DNA of 64,000 nt from JAJUFS01 sp036381175. GTDB lineage: Bacteria > Pseudomonadota > Gammaproteobacteria > Natronospirales > JAJUFS01. The stretch is from the NCBI GenBank assembly GCA_036381175.1, contig DASVDI010000015.1, positions 20,836-84,835 on the forward strand, given 5' to 3'. A program made the position numbers and the translations under genes. The notes under the pieces are model-generated. The model was not told where the DNA came from. It did no database searches and saw only the letters and a list, made by a program, of their open reading frames with translations. How positions within the stretch are numbered: position 1 is the stretch's first letter; each line of letters begins with the position of its first letter. Below are positions 52,264 to 60,475 of the stretch, in pieces.

Positions 52264-52692
52264 TCAGGATCCGCCAGGCGCGAGTATATAAATGCCTTGC
52301 CGAAGCTTGATTCGGGCTCTTGCATCAGCGCCCGCAGGTGACGCGCCATCTGCTTCGATGAGAAAGCGGTAGGTCAGCGTCCCGTCGCTATAGCCGCCGT
52401 CCGGAGCGGTGCCACTATTGAGAAACTGGATTCTCGAGCTGCCCGAAATGTTATCGGGCATGTTGGCGCTGATTTCATTGGATGGTGCTTCGTAAGTTGT
52501 CAGGAAACTATTGCTTGCGATCTGCGCTTCGATCGCCGCTTCCGCTGCGTTCATCGCCTGCACATAGAACTGTTCGTTACCGGACATCAGAAGCTGGAAT
52601 CGTGCAGATTTCATGCTGGCAACGCCGAGGATGGTCAGCACGAGCAGAAGAATCAAACCGATAATCAGGGCAGCGCCACGTTGTCTTTTCAT
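52264..52692 (-). CDS. pilX: Minor pilin PilX
   Basis: This 142-residue protein begins MKRQRGAALIIGLILLLVLTILGVASM, a class III-like leader (Gly-Ala) without Glu at position 5, as in other PilX/GspK-like minor pilins. An AMNAAEAAIEAQIA segment follows, conserved in PilX. It belongs to the tip complex with PilV, PilW and PilE and helps export PilY1, whose gene follows after 40 bp. Confidence 0.9.
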   Translation of the reverse strand: MKRQRGAALIIGLILLLVLTILGVASMKSARFQLLMSGNEQFYVQAMNAAEAAIEAQIASNSFLTTYEAPSNEISANMPDNISGSSRIQFLNSGTAPDGGYSDGTLTYRFLIEADGASPAGADARARIKLRQGIYILAPGGS

Positions 52693-52711
52693 GTTGGTCT
52701 CCCGTTGTTAT

Positions 52712-53716
52712 TCAGTTGCGAAGCGTTACGGTCGCGCTTACCAGCAGGCGGCGATACTGCTCCGGGTTGTCTTCTACTTCCGTACCGTTATCAGTCGTTG
52801 CATCACCGGGGATGTAGCGCTTGCTGGCATATTCGTAAACGTTCCGCGAGTCATCGTGACCCGGTTCGGGGGTTTCCGAGCGCACGAGCAGCCACACGCG
52901 AGCAGCGACCACACGCGCAGCACCTTCTGTTCCCGGTTCCACGAAGCTGTCGGGTGTACCGTTGTCATCTGTGTCGATGCCATAGTGAATCTGCAGATCC
53001 TGCACGCCGGGAACCAGCTCACGATTGTTGAGGTTGGGCCCGCTGCCCAGGGTGATCCGGCGCAATTCGGGAATGTTCGAGTCCTTGTCGGGCGCGATGA
53101 AGTACACGTGTGCGAGCCAGCGACGGTTGCCTGCCGTTGTGGCATCCAATCCCGCAGGCATCGGTGTACCGCCGATAAAGAATGCGCCGCGCATCAGGTC
53201 GGAACGGATCAGTGTCCGGTTGGCGTGCGCGGGGTTACCAAGGTTAAGATCATCGATTGTGCCGACCGCGGCGCGCTTCAAGGCAACGACGTCAGTTGTT
53301 GATTGGTAACGCTTCTCGTCAAGGCAGGTCGTTGAGAAGTCGGTTCCGTTTACGACAGGCGGCTGATTGTTGCCAACGACAAGCAGCGAAGTCATGTCGA
53401 TATACCACCCGACAGTGCAATCCTCGGTACCGGAGCTGCCGGAAAGCGCGGGCAACTGGCCCACCACGCCTTGCCGGTTGTCTACCAGTGAGGGATTTGA
53501 GCTGTTGCCCATGAAGCCCGCCATGCGCAAGTCGTTGACGATCACATGCAGGGCGATGCGTCCGTTCTCCTGCATTCTCGCGGCGGTTTCGCTGGTGCGG
53601 TAGATTTCCTTGTTGGCGATATAGACGCTTGCCGTCCCGCCGATCAGGATCAGGCCGATAAGCATCGCTGTCATCAGCTCGATGAGGGTCACGCCGGTTT
53701 GCGCATGCGGTTTCAT
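52712..53716 (-). CDS. pilW: Minor pilin PilW
   Basis: This 334-residue protein starts MKPHAQTGVTLIELMTAMLI (prepilin leader, cleavage before VTLIE), followed by ASVYIANKEIYRTSETAARMQENGRIAL, the diagnostic PilW stretch, and a long periplasmic domain ending in LLVSATVTLRN. Its ATG at 53716 overlaps the pilV stop (ATGA); the upstream extension is a shadow. It links the pilus tip subunits. Confidence 0.93.
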   Translation of the reverse strand: MKPHAQTGVTLIELMTAMLIGLILIGGTASVYIANKEIYRTSETAARMQENGRIALHVIVNDLRMAGFMGNSSNPSLVDNRQGVVGQLPALSGSSGTEDCTVGWYIDMTSLLVVGNNQPPVVNGTDFSTTCLDEKRYQSTTDVVALKRAAVGTIDDLNLGNPAHANRTLIRSDLMRGAFFIGGTPMPAGLDATTAGNRRWLAHVYFIAPDKDSNIPELRRITLGSGPNLNNRELVPGVQDLQIHYGIDTDDNGTPDSFVEPGTEGAARVVAARVWLLVRSETPEPGHDDSRNVYEYASKRYIPGDATTDNGTEVEDNPEQYRRLLVSATVTLRN

Positions 53717-54216
53717 AACTGCGTCACCACGCTGACTGACGGCGCGCCTTCGGTGTCGGCTTCTACAATGCCGTCCGACCAGTTCACGGTTATCGTGTAT
53801 GTGGGCGGTGATGTCGCGTTGTTGAATTCGATGCTTCCCATGCCTTGCGGCAAACCGCGTTCCTTGTCGACGAGCGCGGTTTTCCATTCGAAGATGTCGT
53901 GTGCGGCGAGCGATTCAACAGTGCAGGCTAGCGGGGTTGCATTCGTGCTGCTCGCGGAACAGGAGTTATCGGTGCCGTCACCGGTTTGATCGACCGCATA
54001 AGCAATTCCCGCCGTTCGATTGGCACGTATGCGTTCCGCCATGTCCCAGGCGAGTGCAACGGCCTTGGTGCGATAAAACGCGCCGCGTGTGTCTTTCGAT
54101 GCACCCAGGACCATACCGCCAACACCGAGCATGCCGATGGAGAGTATGAGCAAGGCAATCATGACTTCGATGAGCGAGTAGCCGGACCGGCTTCTCGAAA
54201 AGGGTTGAACGTCCAT
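53713..54216 (-). CDS. pilV: Minor pilin PilV
   Basis: This 167-residue protein has the leader SRSGYSLIEVMIALLILSIGMLGVGGM (cleavage after Gly, Glu at +5) and the PilV-typical KAVALAWDMAERIRANRTAGI. GGAGG lies 6 nt before ATG 54216. It is the first gene of the cluster; no fimT/fimU (GspH-like) gene precedes it, although those usually do, so that subunit is either elsewhere or absent. Confidence 0.93.
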   Translation of the reverse strand: MDVQPFSRSRSGYSLIEVMIALLILSIGMLGVGGMVLGASKDTRGAFYRTKAVALAWDMAERIRANRTAGIAYAVDQTGDGTDNSCSASSTNATPLACTVESLAAHDIFEWKTALVDKERGLPQGMGSIEFNNATSPPTYTITVNWSDGIVEADTEGAPSVSVVTQL

Positions 54217-54316
54217 GTCCACCTCCGCGTGTGGGGCAACTCCGTTTGCAGGTGAGAAGCTCGCAGACGCGTGAAGGTTTCGCTACTGGGGTTTTTACGC
54301 TTTCAGGACCAGCGTT

Positions 54317-55285
54317 TTAGTTGCGACGATGAACGGTCAGTTTCGTGATGGAATGGAGTGCGCGGGTGAAATCGTTTTGTGGCAACGCGCCCAATGCACG
54401 TTGCGCGGCGTCTGCGGCGGTCTCGGCTTTCTGTCGGGTGTAGTCGAGTGCAGTGGTTGAGTCGACAGCGCGCATGACGTCATCAAGACGTTCGATGCCG
54501 CCATTTTCGATGGCTTCACGAATCAGCGTTCGCTGGTCCGCATCACCTTCACGCATGGCGAAGATCAGCGGCAGTGTGGGTTTGCCTTCGGCGAGATCGT
54601 CGCCGACATGCTTGCCAAATTCCTTTTCATCGCCGTCGTAATCAAGCACGTCGTCAATCAACTGAAAGGCTATGCCGAGTTGCATGCCGTACTCGCGCAG
54701 TGCAGCGAGCTGGTCGTCATCCGCTTCAGCAAGAATGCCGCCGATTTCTGCCGCGGCTTCGAAGAGTTTCGCGGTCTTGCGTTCGATGACATCGAAGTAC
54801 CGCGTTTCGTCCGTGTCCGGATCGTGCACGTTGAGCAGTTGCAGCACTTCGCCTTCCGCGATGCGGTTGGTTGCTTCGGCAAACACGCGCTGAATACGCA
54901 TGTTGTCGGCACGCACCATCATCTGAAAGGCGCGCGAGTAGAGGAAATCCCCCACGAGCACGCTGGCCTCGTTGCCCCAGATCGCATTCGCGGAATCCTT
55001 GCCGCGGCGCATGTCGGAGGCGTCGACGACATCGTCGTGCAGCAGGGTGGACGTGTGGATGAACTCGACGACGGCGGCAAGACCGATATGATGCTGGCCG
55101 CTATAACCCATCGCGCGGGCCGCCAGCAGGACCAGCATTGGCCGCAGCCGCTTGCCGCCGGAATTGATGATGTAGTGGCCAAGCTGGTTGATGAGGGCAA
55201 CGTCGGAGGCGAGTTCCTTGCGGATTTCGGCGTCCACGGCCTCGAGGTCCATGGCAATAAGGCGGCGGATTTCGTCCAGGGTCAT
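54317..55285 (-). CDS. ispB: Octaprenyl-diphosphate synthase-like long-chain polyprenyl synthase
   Basis: This 322-residue protein aligns with E. coli IspB along its full length. Markers are NSGGKRLRPMLVLLAARAMGY, the first Asp-rich motif LLHDDVVDASDMRRG, VLVGDFLYSRAFQMM, GEVLQLLNVHDPD, and the second motif FQLIDDVLDYDGDEKEFGK with EGKPTLPLIFAM. It makes the side chain of ubiquinone from FPP and IPP. I use ATG 55285, which aligns with the E. coli start. It is divergent from rplU, a widespread arrangement. It depends on IPP from the mevalonate operon in this window. Confidence 0.93.
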   Translation of the reverse strand: MTLDEIRRLIAMDLEAVDAEIRKELASDVALINQLGHYIINSGGKRLRPMLVLLAARAMGYSGQHHIGLAAVVEFIHTSTLLHDDVVDASDMRRGKDSANAIWGNEASVLVGDFLYSRAFQMMVRADNMRIQRVFAEATNRIAEGEVLQLLNVHDPDTDETRYFDVIERKTAKLFEAAAEIGGILAEADDDQLAALREYGMQLGIAFQLIDDVLDYDGDEKEFGKHVGDDLAEGKPTLPLIFAMREGDADQRTLIREAIENGGIERLDDVMRAVDSTTALDYTRQKAETAADAAQRALGALPQNDFTRALHSITKLTVHRRN

Positions 55286-55421
55286 GGCTTTGGGGGCTGG
55301 CGGGAAAGCGGGCATGCTATGAGGGAGCCCGGGATGAGTCAACTCCGGCATCCGGTCCATGGAACGCCACAAGCCCTTGGTATCGCGGGCTTTTCGGCCT
55401 CGCTTCCGCCACATTCTGCGT

Positions 55422-55450
55422 TTGACTGGGCGGGGGTTCGGCAGTAAAAT
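55422..55450 (+). promoter_or_regulatory. Strong sigma-70 promoter of rplU-rpmA
   Basis: TTGACT (55422-55427) and TAAAAT (55445-55450) are spaced exactly 17 bp, about 55 bp before rplU. Confidence 0.75.
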
Positions 55451-55503
55451 GCGCGCCCTTTGCGGAAGATGATTTTCCGCGTGAAACACACTGGAGAGAC
55501 GCG

Positions 55504-55821
55504 ATGTACGCGGTCATTGAAACCGGCGGTAAGCAATACAGGGTTGCCGAAGGCGACACCATCAAGGTCGAGAAGCTGGCTGCCGATGCCGGCGCCGCGG
55601 TCGAATTCGACAAGGTGCTGCTGATTTCCGATGGCGACAGCAAGATCGTCATGGGCGCGCCCTTTGTCGAGGGCGGCAAGGTGACCGCGACCGTGAAGAC
55701 GCAGGGCCGTCATCGCAAGGTCGAGATCATCAAGTTCCGCCGCCGCAAGCATCACATGAAGCGCCAGGGGCATCGCCAGATGTTCACCGAGCTGGAAATC
55801 ACCGGCATTACCGGCGCATAA
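55504..55821 (+). CDS. rplU: 50S ribosomal protein L21
   Basis: This 105-residue L21 starts MYAVIETGGKQYRVAEGD and contains VTATVKTQGRHRKVEIIKFRRRKHH, all family-typical. GGAGAG precedes the start. First gene of the rplU-rpmA unit with a consensus promoter upstream. Confidence 0.98.
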   Translation: MYAVIETGGKQYRVAEGDTIKVEKLAADAGAAVEFDKVLLISDGDSKIVMGAPFVEGGKVTATVKTQGRHRKVEIIKFRRRKHHMKRQGHRQMFTELEITGITGA

Positions 55822-55837
55822 GCAGAGGTATCAGGCA

Positions 55838-56095
55838 ATGGCACATAAAAAAGCCGCAGGTTCCACCCGTAACGGTCGCGATTCCGAAAGCAAACGCCTT
55901 GGCGTGAAAATGTTCGGCGGTCAGAGCGTTGCCGCGGGCAACATCATCGTCCGCCAGCGTGGCACGCAGTTCCACCCGGGCGTGAACGTCGGCATCGGCC
56001 GCGATCACACGATCTTCGCCACCGCCGAGGGCAAGGTGAAGTTCGAGACGAAGGGCCCGAAGAACCGCAAGACCATCAGCGTCGTTTCCGAGTAA
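55838..56095 (+). CDS. rpmA: 50S ribosomal protein L27
   Basis: This 85-residue L27 has MAHKKAAGSTRNGRDSESKR, GQSVAAGNIIVRQRGT and FHPGVNVGIGRDHT. It starts 16 bp after rplU and is followed by a strong terminator at 56114. Confidence 0.98.
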   Translation: MAHKKAAGSTRNGRDSESKRLGVKMFGGQSVAAGNIIVRQRGTQFHPGVNVGIGRDHTIFATAEGKVKFETKGPKNRKTISVVSE

Positions 56096-56113
56096 ACGAC
56101 GTACGGATGCCGA

Positions 56114-56140
56114 AAAAGCCCCGCTCGGCGGGGCTTTTTT
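56114..56140 (+). terminator. Intrinsic terminator after rpmA
   Basis: The arms AAAGCCCCGC and GCGGGGCTTT close a TCG loop and are followed by a T-run. Confidence 0.9.
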
Positions 56141-56188
56141 GTGTCCGCAACCCTGCAATAATCTCGTTGCGGGGACGAGGAGAGCACG

Positions 56189-57244
56189 ATGAAGTTCGTC
56201 GATGAAGCCACAATCAAGGTCATTGCCGGCGATGGCGGCAATGGCACGGTCGGCTTTCGCCGCGAAAAATACATTCCCTTCGGCGGACCGGATGGCGGTG
56301 ACGGGGGCGATGGCGGCAGCGTCTGGCTTATCGGCGACGCTGGCCTGACCACGCTTGCAGATTTCCGCGTCACGCGAACCTACCAGGGTGAACGTGGCGA
56401 GAACGGCGGCGGCGCGAACTGCACCGGGAAATCCGGCGAGGATCGCATCGTGCCGGTTCCGGCCGGAACGCTGGTTTACGACGCGGACACGGGCGAGCTG
56501 ATCGGCGATATCGTCAGCGAAGGCCAGAAAGTGAAAGTCGCGCAGGGCGGCTGGCACGGCCTTGGTAACACGCGTTTCAAATCCTCCGTGAATCGCGCAC
56601 CGCGGCAGGCAACGATGGGCTCGCCGGGTGAACGCCGGACGCTGCGCCTGGAGCTGAAACTGCTCGCCGACGTTGGCCTGCTCGGCCTGCCGAACGCCGG
56701 CAAATCGACCCTGATTCGCGCCGTTTCCGCCGCGAAGCCGAAGGTGGCGGACTATCCGTTCACCACGCTGTATCCCAATCTCGGCGTTGTGTCCGTCGGC
56801 ATCGGCCGCTCCTTCATGATGGCCGACATTCCCGGCCTGATCGAAGGCGCGGCGGAAGGCGCGGGCCTCGGCATCCAGTTCCTGAAGCATCTGCAGCGCA
56901 CGCGCGTGCTGCTGCATGTCATCGATGTCGCGCCGATGGAAGGCACGGGCGATCCGATCGCGGACGCGAGGAAGATTCTTGGCGAACTGGAAAAATTTTC
57001 GCCGGACATGCTCGAACGCGAGCGCTGGCTGGTGCTGAACAAGCTCGATCTGCTGCCGCCGGACGAACGCGAAGCGCGGTCAGCGGAAATCGTGAAAGGG
57101 CTGGAATTCGAAGGGCCGGTTTACCGTATTTCGGCACTCGCACGTGAAGGCACGGAGAAACTCTGCCAGGACGTGATGGCTTACCTGGAAGCGCATCCAC
57201 GGCAGGAAGAGGAACGTCGCGACGAAGCGGAGAGTGACAGGTAG
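56189..57244 (+). CDS. obgE: Obg-family GTPase (CgtA)
   Basis: This 351-residue protein has the glycine-rich Obg fold (residues 1-158, with GGPDGGDGGDGGSVWLIGD) and a G domain with GLPNAGKSTLIRAVS, DIPGLIEGAAEGAGLG and the NKLD motif. It is an essential ribosome-assembly and stress GTPase. GAGGAG precedes the start. The TAG stop lies within a palindromic repeat beginning at 57241, so the C-terminal end may have been set by the repeat insertion; the acidic tail (ERRDEAESDR) is otherwise normal. Confidence 0.97.
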   Translation: MKFVDEATIKVIAGDGGNGTVGFRREKYIPFGGPDGGDGGDGGSVWLIGDAGLTTLADFRVTRTYQGERGENGGGANCTGKSGEDRIVPVPAGTLVYDADTGELIGDIVSEGQKVKVAQGGWHGLGNTRFKSSVNRAPRQATMGSPGERRTLRLELKLLADVGLLGLPNAGKSTLIRAVSAAKPKVADYPFTTLYPNLGVVSVGIGRSFMMADIPGLIEGAAEGAGLGIQFLKHLQRTRVLLHVIDVAPMEGTGDPIADARKILGELEKFSPDMLERERWLVLNKLDLLPPDEREARSAEIVKGLEFEGPVYRISALAREGTEKLCQDVMAYLEAHPRQEEERRDEAESDR

Positions 57245-57293
57245 GAGCGCCTTCAGGCGCGGAACATTCGCGGCTGGAAGCCGGCTCCTGCAA
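57241..57293. repeat. Imperfect palindrome of the 13190 family, covering the obgE stop
   Basis: The left arm GTAGGAGCGCCTTCAGGCGC matches the palindrome at 13190-13240. The right arm (CGGCTGGAAGCCGGCTCCTGCA) is diverged. The obgE TAG stop (57242-57244) lies inside it. Confidence 0.8.
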
Positions 57294-57318
57294 ACATCCT
57301 GTCCATTGCTCTTGAAAC

Positions 57319-57349
57319 AAAAAAGCCGGTCATTCGACCGGCTTTTTTA
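57319..57349. terminator. Bidirectional terminator between obgE and rpsT
   Basis: The arms AAGCCGGTC and GACCGGCTT are flanked by A-run and T-run, serving both convergent genes. Confidence 0.9.
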
Positions 57350-57365
57350 TGTCTGGCGGCTTGGC

Positions 57366-57629
57366 TCAGCTCATCGCGCGCACGTGGCCGTTCAGGCGGC
57401 TCTTGTGCCGTGCGGCCTTGTTCTTGTGGATGATCCCCTTATCGGCCATGCGGTCGATGACCGGCACGGCGGCCTTGTAGGCGGCTTCGGCATCGGCCTT
57501 GTTGCCGGCGTCGATGGCCTTCGTGACCTTCTTCATCTGGGTGCGCATCATCGAGCGCAGGCTCGCATTGTGCTCGCGGTGCGTTTCCGCCTGCCGCGCG
57601 CGCTTCTTCGATTGCTTCGTGTTAGCCAA
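57366..57629 (-). CDS. rpsT: 30S ribosomal protein S20
   Basis: This 87-residue S20 starts MANTKQSKKRARQAETHREHN and has ASLRSMMRTQMKKV and IHKNKAARHKSRLNGHV. It lies on the minus strand, as in many gammaproteobacteria next to murJ. Confidence 0.98.
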   Translation of the reverse strand: MANTKQSKKRARQAETHREHNASLRSMMRTQMKKVTKAIDAGNKADAEAAYKAAVPVIDRMADKGIIHKNKAARHKSRLNGHVRAMS

Positions 57630-57857
57630 GGTCTTGCTCTCCTGGGAATCCGGGTGTTTCGCGCCGCGCTGGAATGAGTTCCGGCTCGCGAAAGGCTGCG
57701 CATTTTCCGGATTTTTCAGCTTGATGTCAACGACTTGGAGGGCTCTGTCATCGTCACGACGTTCTGGCGCTGTGCGGCAACGGGTGGCGTCTGTCGTGGC
57801 TAAGGCGGGATTGCGCCGGTATCATCAGCCGCCATATTAATAAGGAATAACGCTCGC

Positions 57858-59441
57858 ATGTCCCGCGCCTTGCTCAGATCGACGTCCCTGGTCGGCGGTT
57901 TCACCCTGGTTTCCCGCGTGCTGGGGCTGCTGCGCGATATCGCCTTCGCGACGTTCGTCATGGTCGGGCCGGCGCTTGACGCCTTTTTCATCGCCTTCAA
58001 GATCCCGAATTTCATGCGCCGCCTCTTCGGCGAGGGCGCGTTTTCGCAGGCCTTCGTGCCGGTCATCTCCGAATACCGCGAAACCCGCGAGACCGCGGAG
58101 GTCAAGGCGCTGGTGGATCGTATTGCCGGCACGTTCGGCGCCATCCTGCTCGCGATCAACATCATCGGCATGCTGGCCGCGCCCCTGCTGGTGTTCGCCT
58201 TCGCGCCCGGTTTCCTCGATAACCCCGAGCAATTCGACCTGGCGACCGAACTTCTGCGCGTCACGTTTCCGTATCTTTTCTTCATCGCGCTGACGGCTTT
58301 CGCGGGCGGCATTCTCAATACTTACGGCCGCTTCGGCGCGCCAGCGCTCGCGCCCGTGCTGCTGAACATCGCGCTGATTTCGGCCGCCATCTACGGCAGC
58401 CGCTGGTTTGCAGAGCCCGTCATGGCGCTGGCCTGGGGCGTGTTTTTCGCCGGCATCGCGCAGCTTCTCGTGCAGTTTCCGTCGCTCATGCGACTTGGTC
58501 TCATGCCGCGGCCGCGCTGGGACTGGCAGTTCCCGGGTGTGCGGCGCGTGTTCCAGCTGATGCTGCCGGCGCTGTTCGGCTCCTCGGTGGCGCAGATCAA
58601 CCTGCTGCTGGATACCCTGATCGCCTCGTTTCTCGCGGCAGGCTCGGTGAGCTGGCTGTACTACGCGGACCGCTTGATGGAATTTCCGCTGGGCGTGTTT
58701 TCCATCGCGCTCGGCACGGTGATCCTGCCGCAGCTCGCGCGCGATCATGCCGCGAATGATCCGGGGCGTTTCTCCGCGAACATGGATTTCGCGTTGCGGC
58801 TGGCGGTACTGGTCGTGGTGCCCGCGGCGGCGGGACTGTTCGTGCTGGCTGGTCCCATCATCGCGACGCTGTTTTTCCACGGCGAATTTCGCGTCGAGGA
58901 TGTCGCCATGAGCCGGATCGCGCTGATGGCGTATTCGCTCGGCCTGGTTGGCTTTTCGCTGGTGAAAATTCTCGCGCCGGGCTATTTCGCGCGGCAGGAC
59001 ACGCGCACACCGGTGCGTGTCGGTTTCATCGCCATGGGCGTGAATGCGGTGCTGAATATCGCGTTTGTCGGGCTGATGGTCTGGCAGGATTTCGCTGCGC
59101 CGCATGCGGGGCTCGCGCTGGCGACAGGCATTGCGGCGCTGGTCAACGCGGGCTTGCTGCTGCGGGGGCTGCGCGGGGATGGCGCATTCATCGCCCAACG
59201 CGGCTGGCCGGTATTTCTCGTCCGCATACTTGGCGCAACGGCGATCATGGTGGCGGTCGTCGGCTGGTTTGCAGGCCCACTCGTTCCGTGGCTTGAAGCC
59301 GGAACCTGGGAGCGCGTCCTGAAACTGTTCGCGTTGATCGGCGCGGGGCTCGCGGTGTATGCGGTTGTGCTGTTGAGCTCGGGGTTCCGGCCACGCCAGC
59401 TCCGCTCCACGGCGGACAAGAGCGACGCGTCATCCGTATAA
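57858..59441 (+). CDS. murJ: Lipid II flippase MurJ
   Basis: This 527-residue polytopic inner-membrane protein has about 14 helices and moves undecaprenyl-linked peptidoglycan precursor across the membrane. It starts STSLVGGFTLVSRVLGLLRD and contains AFFIAFKIPNFMRRLFGEGAFSQAF, the most conserved MurJ segment, plus the Arg residues of the cavity. AAGGA precedes the start and a weak promoter (TTGCGC to TATTAA, 18 bp) lies 57811-57840. ribF follows after 51 bp. Confidence 0.96.
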   Translation: MSRALLRSTSLVGGFTLVSRVLGLLRDIAFATFVMVGPALDAFFIAFKIPNFMRRLFGEGAFSQAFVPVISEYRETRETAEVKALVDRIAGTFGAILLAINIIGMLAAPLLVFAFAPGFLDNPEQFDLATELLRVTFPYLFFIALTAFAGGILNTYGRFGAPALAPVLLNIALISAAIYGSRWFAEPVMALAWGVFFAGIAQLLVQFPSLMRLGLMPRPRWDWQFPGVRRVFQLMLPALFGSSVAQINLLLDTLIASFLAAGSVSWLYYADRLMEFPLGVFSIALGTVILPQLARDHAANDPGRFSANMDFALRLAVLVVVPAAAGLFVLAGPIIATLFFHGEFRVEDVAMSRIALMAYSLGLVGFSLVKILAPGYFARQDTRTPVRVGFIAMGVNAVLNIAFVGLMVWQDFAAPHAGLALATGIAALVNAGLLLRGLRGDGAFIAQRGWPVFLVRILGATAIMVAVVGWFAGPLVPWLEAGTWERVLKLFALIGAGLAVYAVVLLSSGFRPRQLRSTADKSDASSV

Positions 59442-59492
59442 TGCGGACTTTTGCCGGCATGCCGGCGGCAACGGATTTCGAGCAAGCCCGTA

Positions 59493-60440
59493 ATGGAAGT
59501 CATTCGTGACCGCAGCAACCTGAAGCCTGAGCACCGCGGCTCCGCCGTCACGATCGGCAACTTCGATGGCGTGCACATCGGTCACCAGGCGATTCTTTCC
59601 GAGCTGCGCAAGCAGGCGCTGATGCACGGCGTGCCCGCGGTCGTCGTGACTTTCGAGCCGACGCCGCGCGAATATTTTTCGCCCGAGACTGCGCCGCCGC
59701 GGCTCACGGATTTTCGCGAGAAATGCGAAATGCTGGAGTACCACGGCATGGATCGCATGCTGGTGCTCGGATTCGATGCCGAGCTTGCGGCGCTGTCGGC
59801 AGAAGCCTTCATTCGCGAAATTCTCATCGAGGGGCTTGGCGTCGAATACCTTGTAATCGGTGATGATTTTCGCTTCGGCAAGGATCGCGCTGGCGATTTC
59901 GCGATGCTGCAGGCGGCCGGCGTTCAATCCGGGTTCGACGTAGCCGCGACACCCACGCAAACGCACCAGGGCAAGCGTGTCAGCAGCACCTGGGTGCGCG
60001 ACGCGCTGGCTGATGGCGATCTCGCGCTCGCGCAGGAATTGCTTGGCCGCCGTTACCGGATGTCTGGCCTCGTGGTGCAGGGTGATCGCATTGGCCGGCA
60101 ACTGGGATTCCCGACGGCGAACCTCGAACGTTCGGGCAAACTGCCTCTCGGCGGCATTTTCCTGGTGCGCGTTTACGGGCTCGACGACGAACCGCGCTAC
60201 GGCATGGCGAGCGCGGGGACGCGCCCGACGGTGAACGGCAAGCACGATCTTGTCGAGGTTTATTTGTTCGATTTCGATCGCGACATTTACGGAGAACACA
60301 TCGAGATCGAGTTTCTCGACAAGCTGCGCGAGGAAGAACGGTTTCCGGATCTCGAAAGCCTGCGCGAACAGATCCGGCTGGATGTCAACGAAGGCCGTCT
60401 GCGCATGGTGGAATGGCAGCGCCGCGATCGCGCGGTTTGA
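59493..60440 (+). CDS. ribF: Bifunctional riboflavin kinase / FAD synthetase
   Basis: This 315-residue enzyme has an N-terminal FMN adenylyltransferase domain (VTIGNFDGVHIGHQAILSEL; VIGDDFRFGKDR; VSSTWVRDAL) and a C-terminal riboflavin kinase domain (GDRIGRQLGFPTANLE; GTRPTVNG; VEVYLFDFDRDIYG). It supplies FAD and FMN, for example for the ETF proteins and PdxH in this window. The start MEVIRDRSN at 59493 fits the family. ileS follows after 35 bp. Confidence 0.96.
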   Translation: MEVIRDRSNLKPEHRGSAVTIGNFDGVHIGHQAILSELRKQALMHGVPAVVVTFEPTPREYFSPETAPPRLTDFREKCEMLEYHGMDRMLVLGFDAELAALSAEAFIREILIEGLGVEYLVIGDDFRFGKDRAGDFAMLQAAGVQSGFDVAATPTQTHQGKRVSSTWVRDALADGDLALAQELLGRRYRMSGLVVQGDRIGRQLGFPTANLERSGKLPLGGIFLVRVYGLDDEPRYGMASAGTRPTVNGKHDLVEVYLFDFDRDIYGEHIEIEFLDKLREEERFPDLESLREQIRLDVNEGRLRMVEWQRRDRAV

Positions 60441-60475
60441 AGCACAACCCTGAACACAACTGAACGGACATTGGC

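Noticed and set aside
57837..59198. 453-codon minus-strand frame rich in Arg and Glu
   Set aside because: It is antisense to murJ; its odd composition follows from reading hydrophobic codons backwards.
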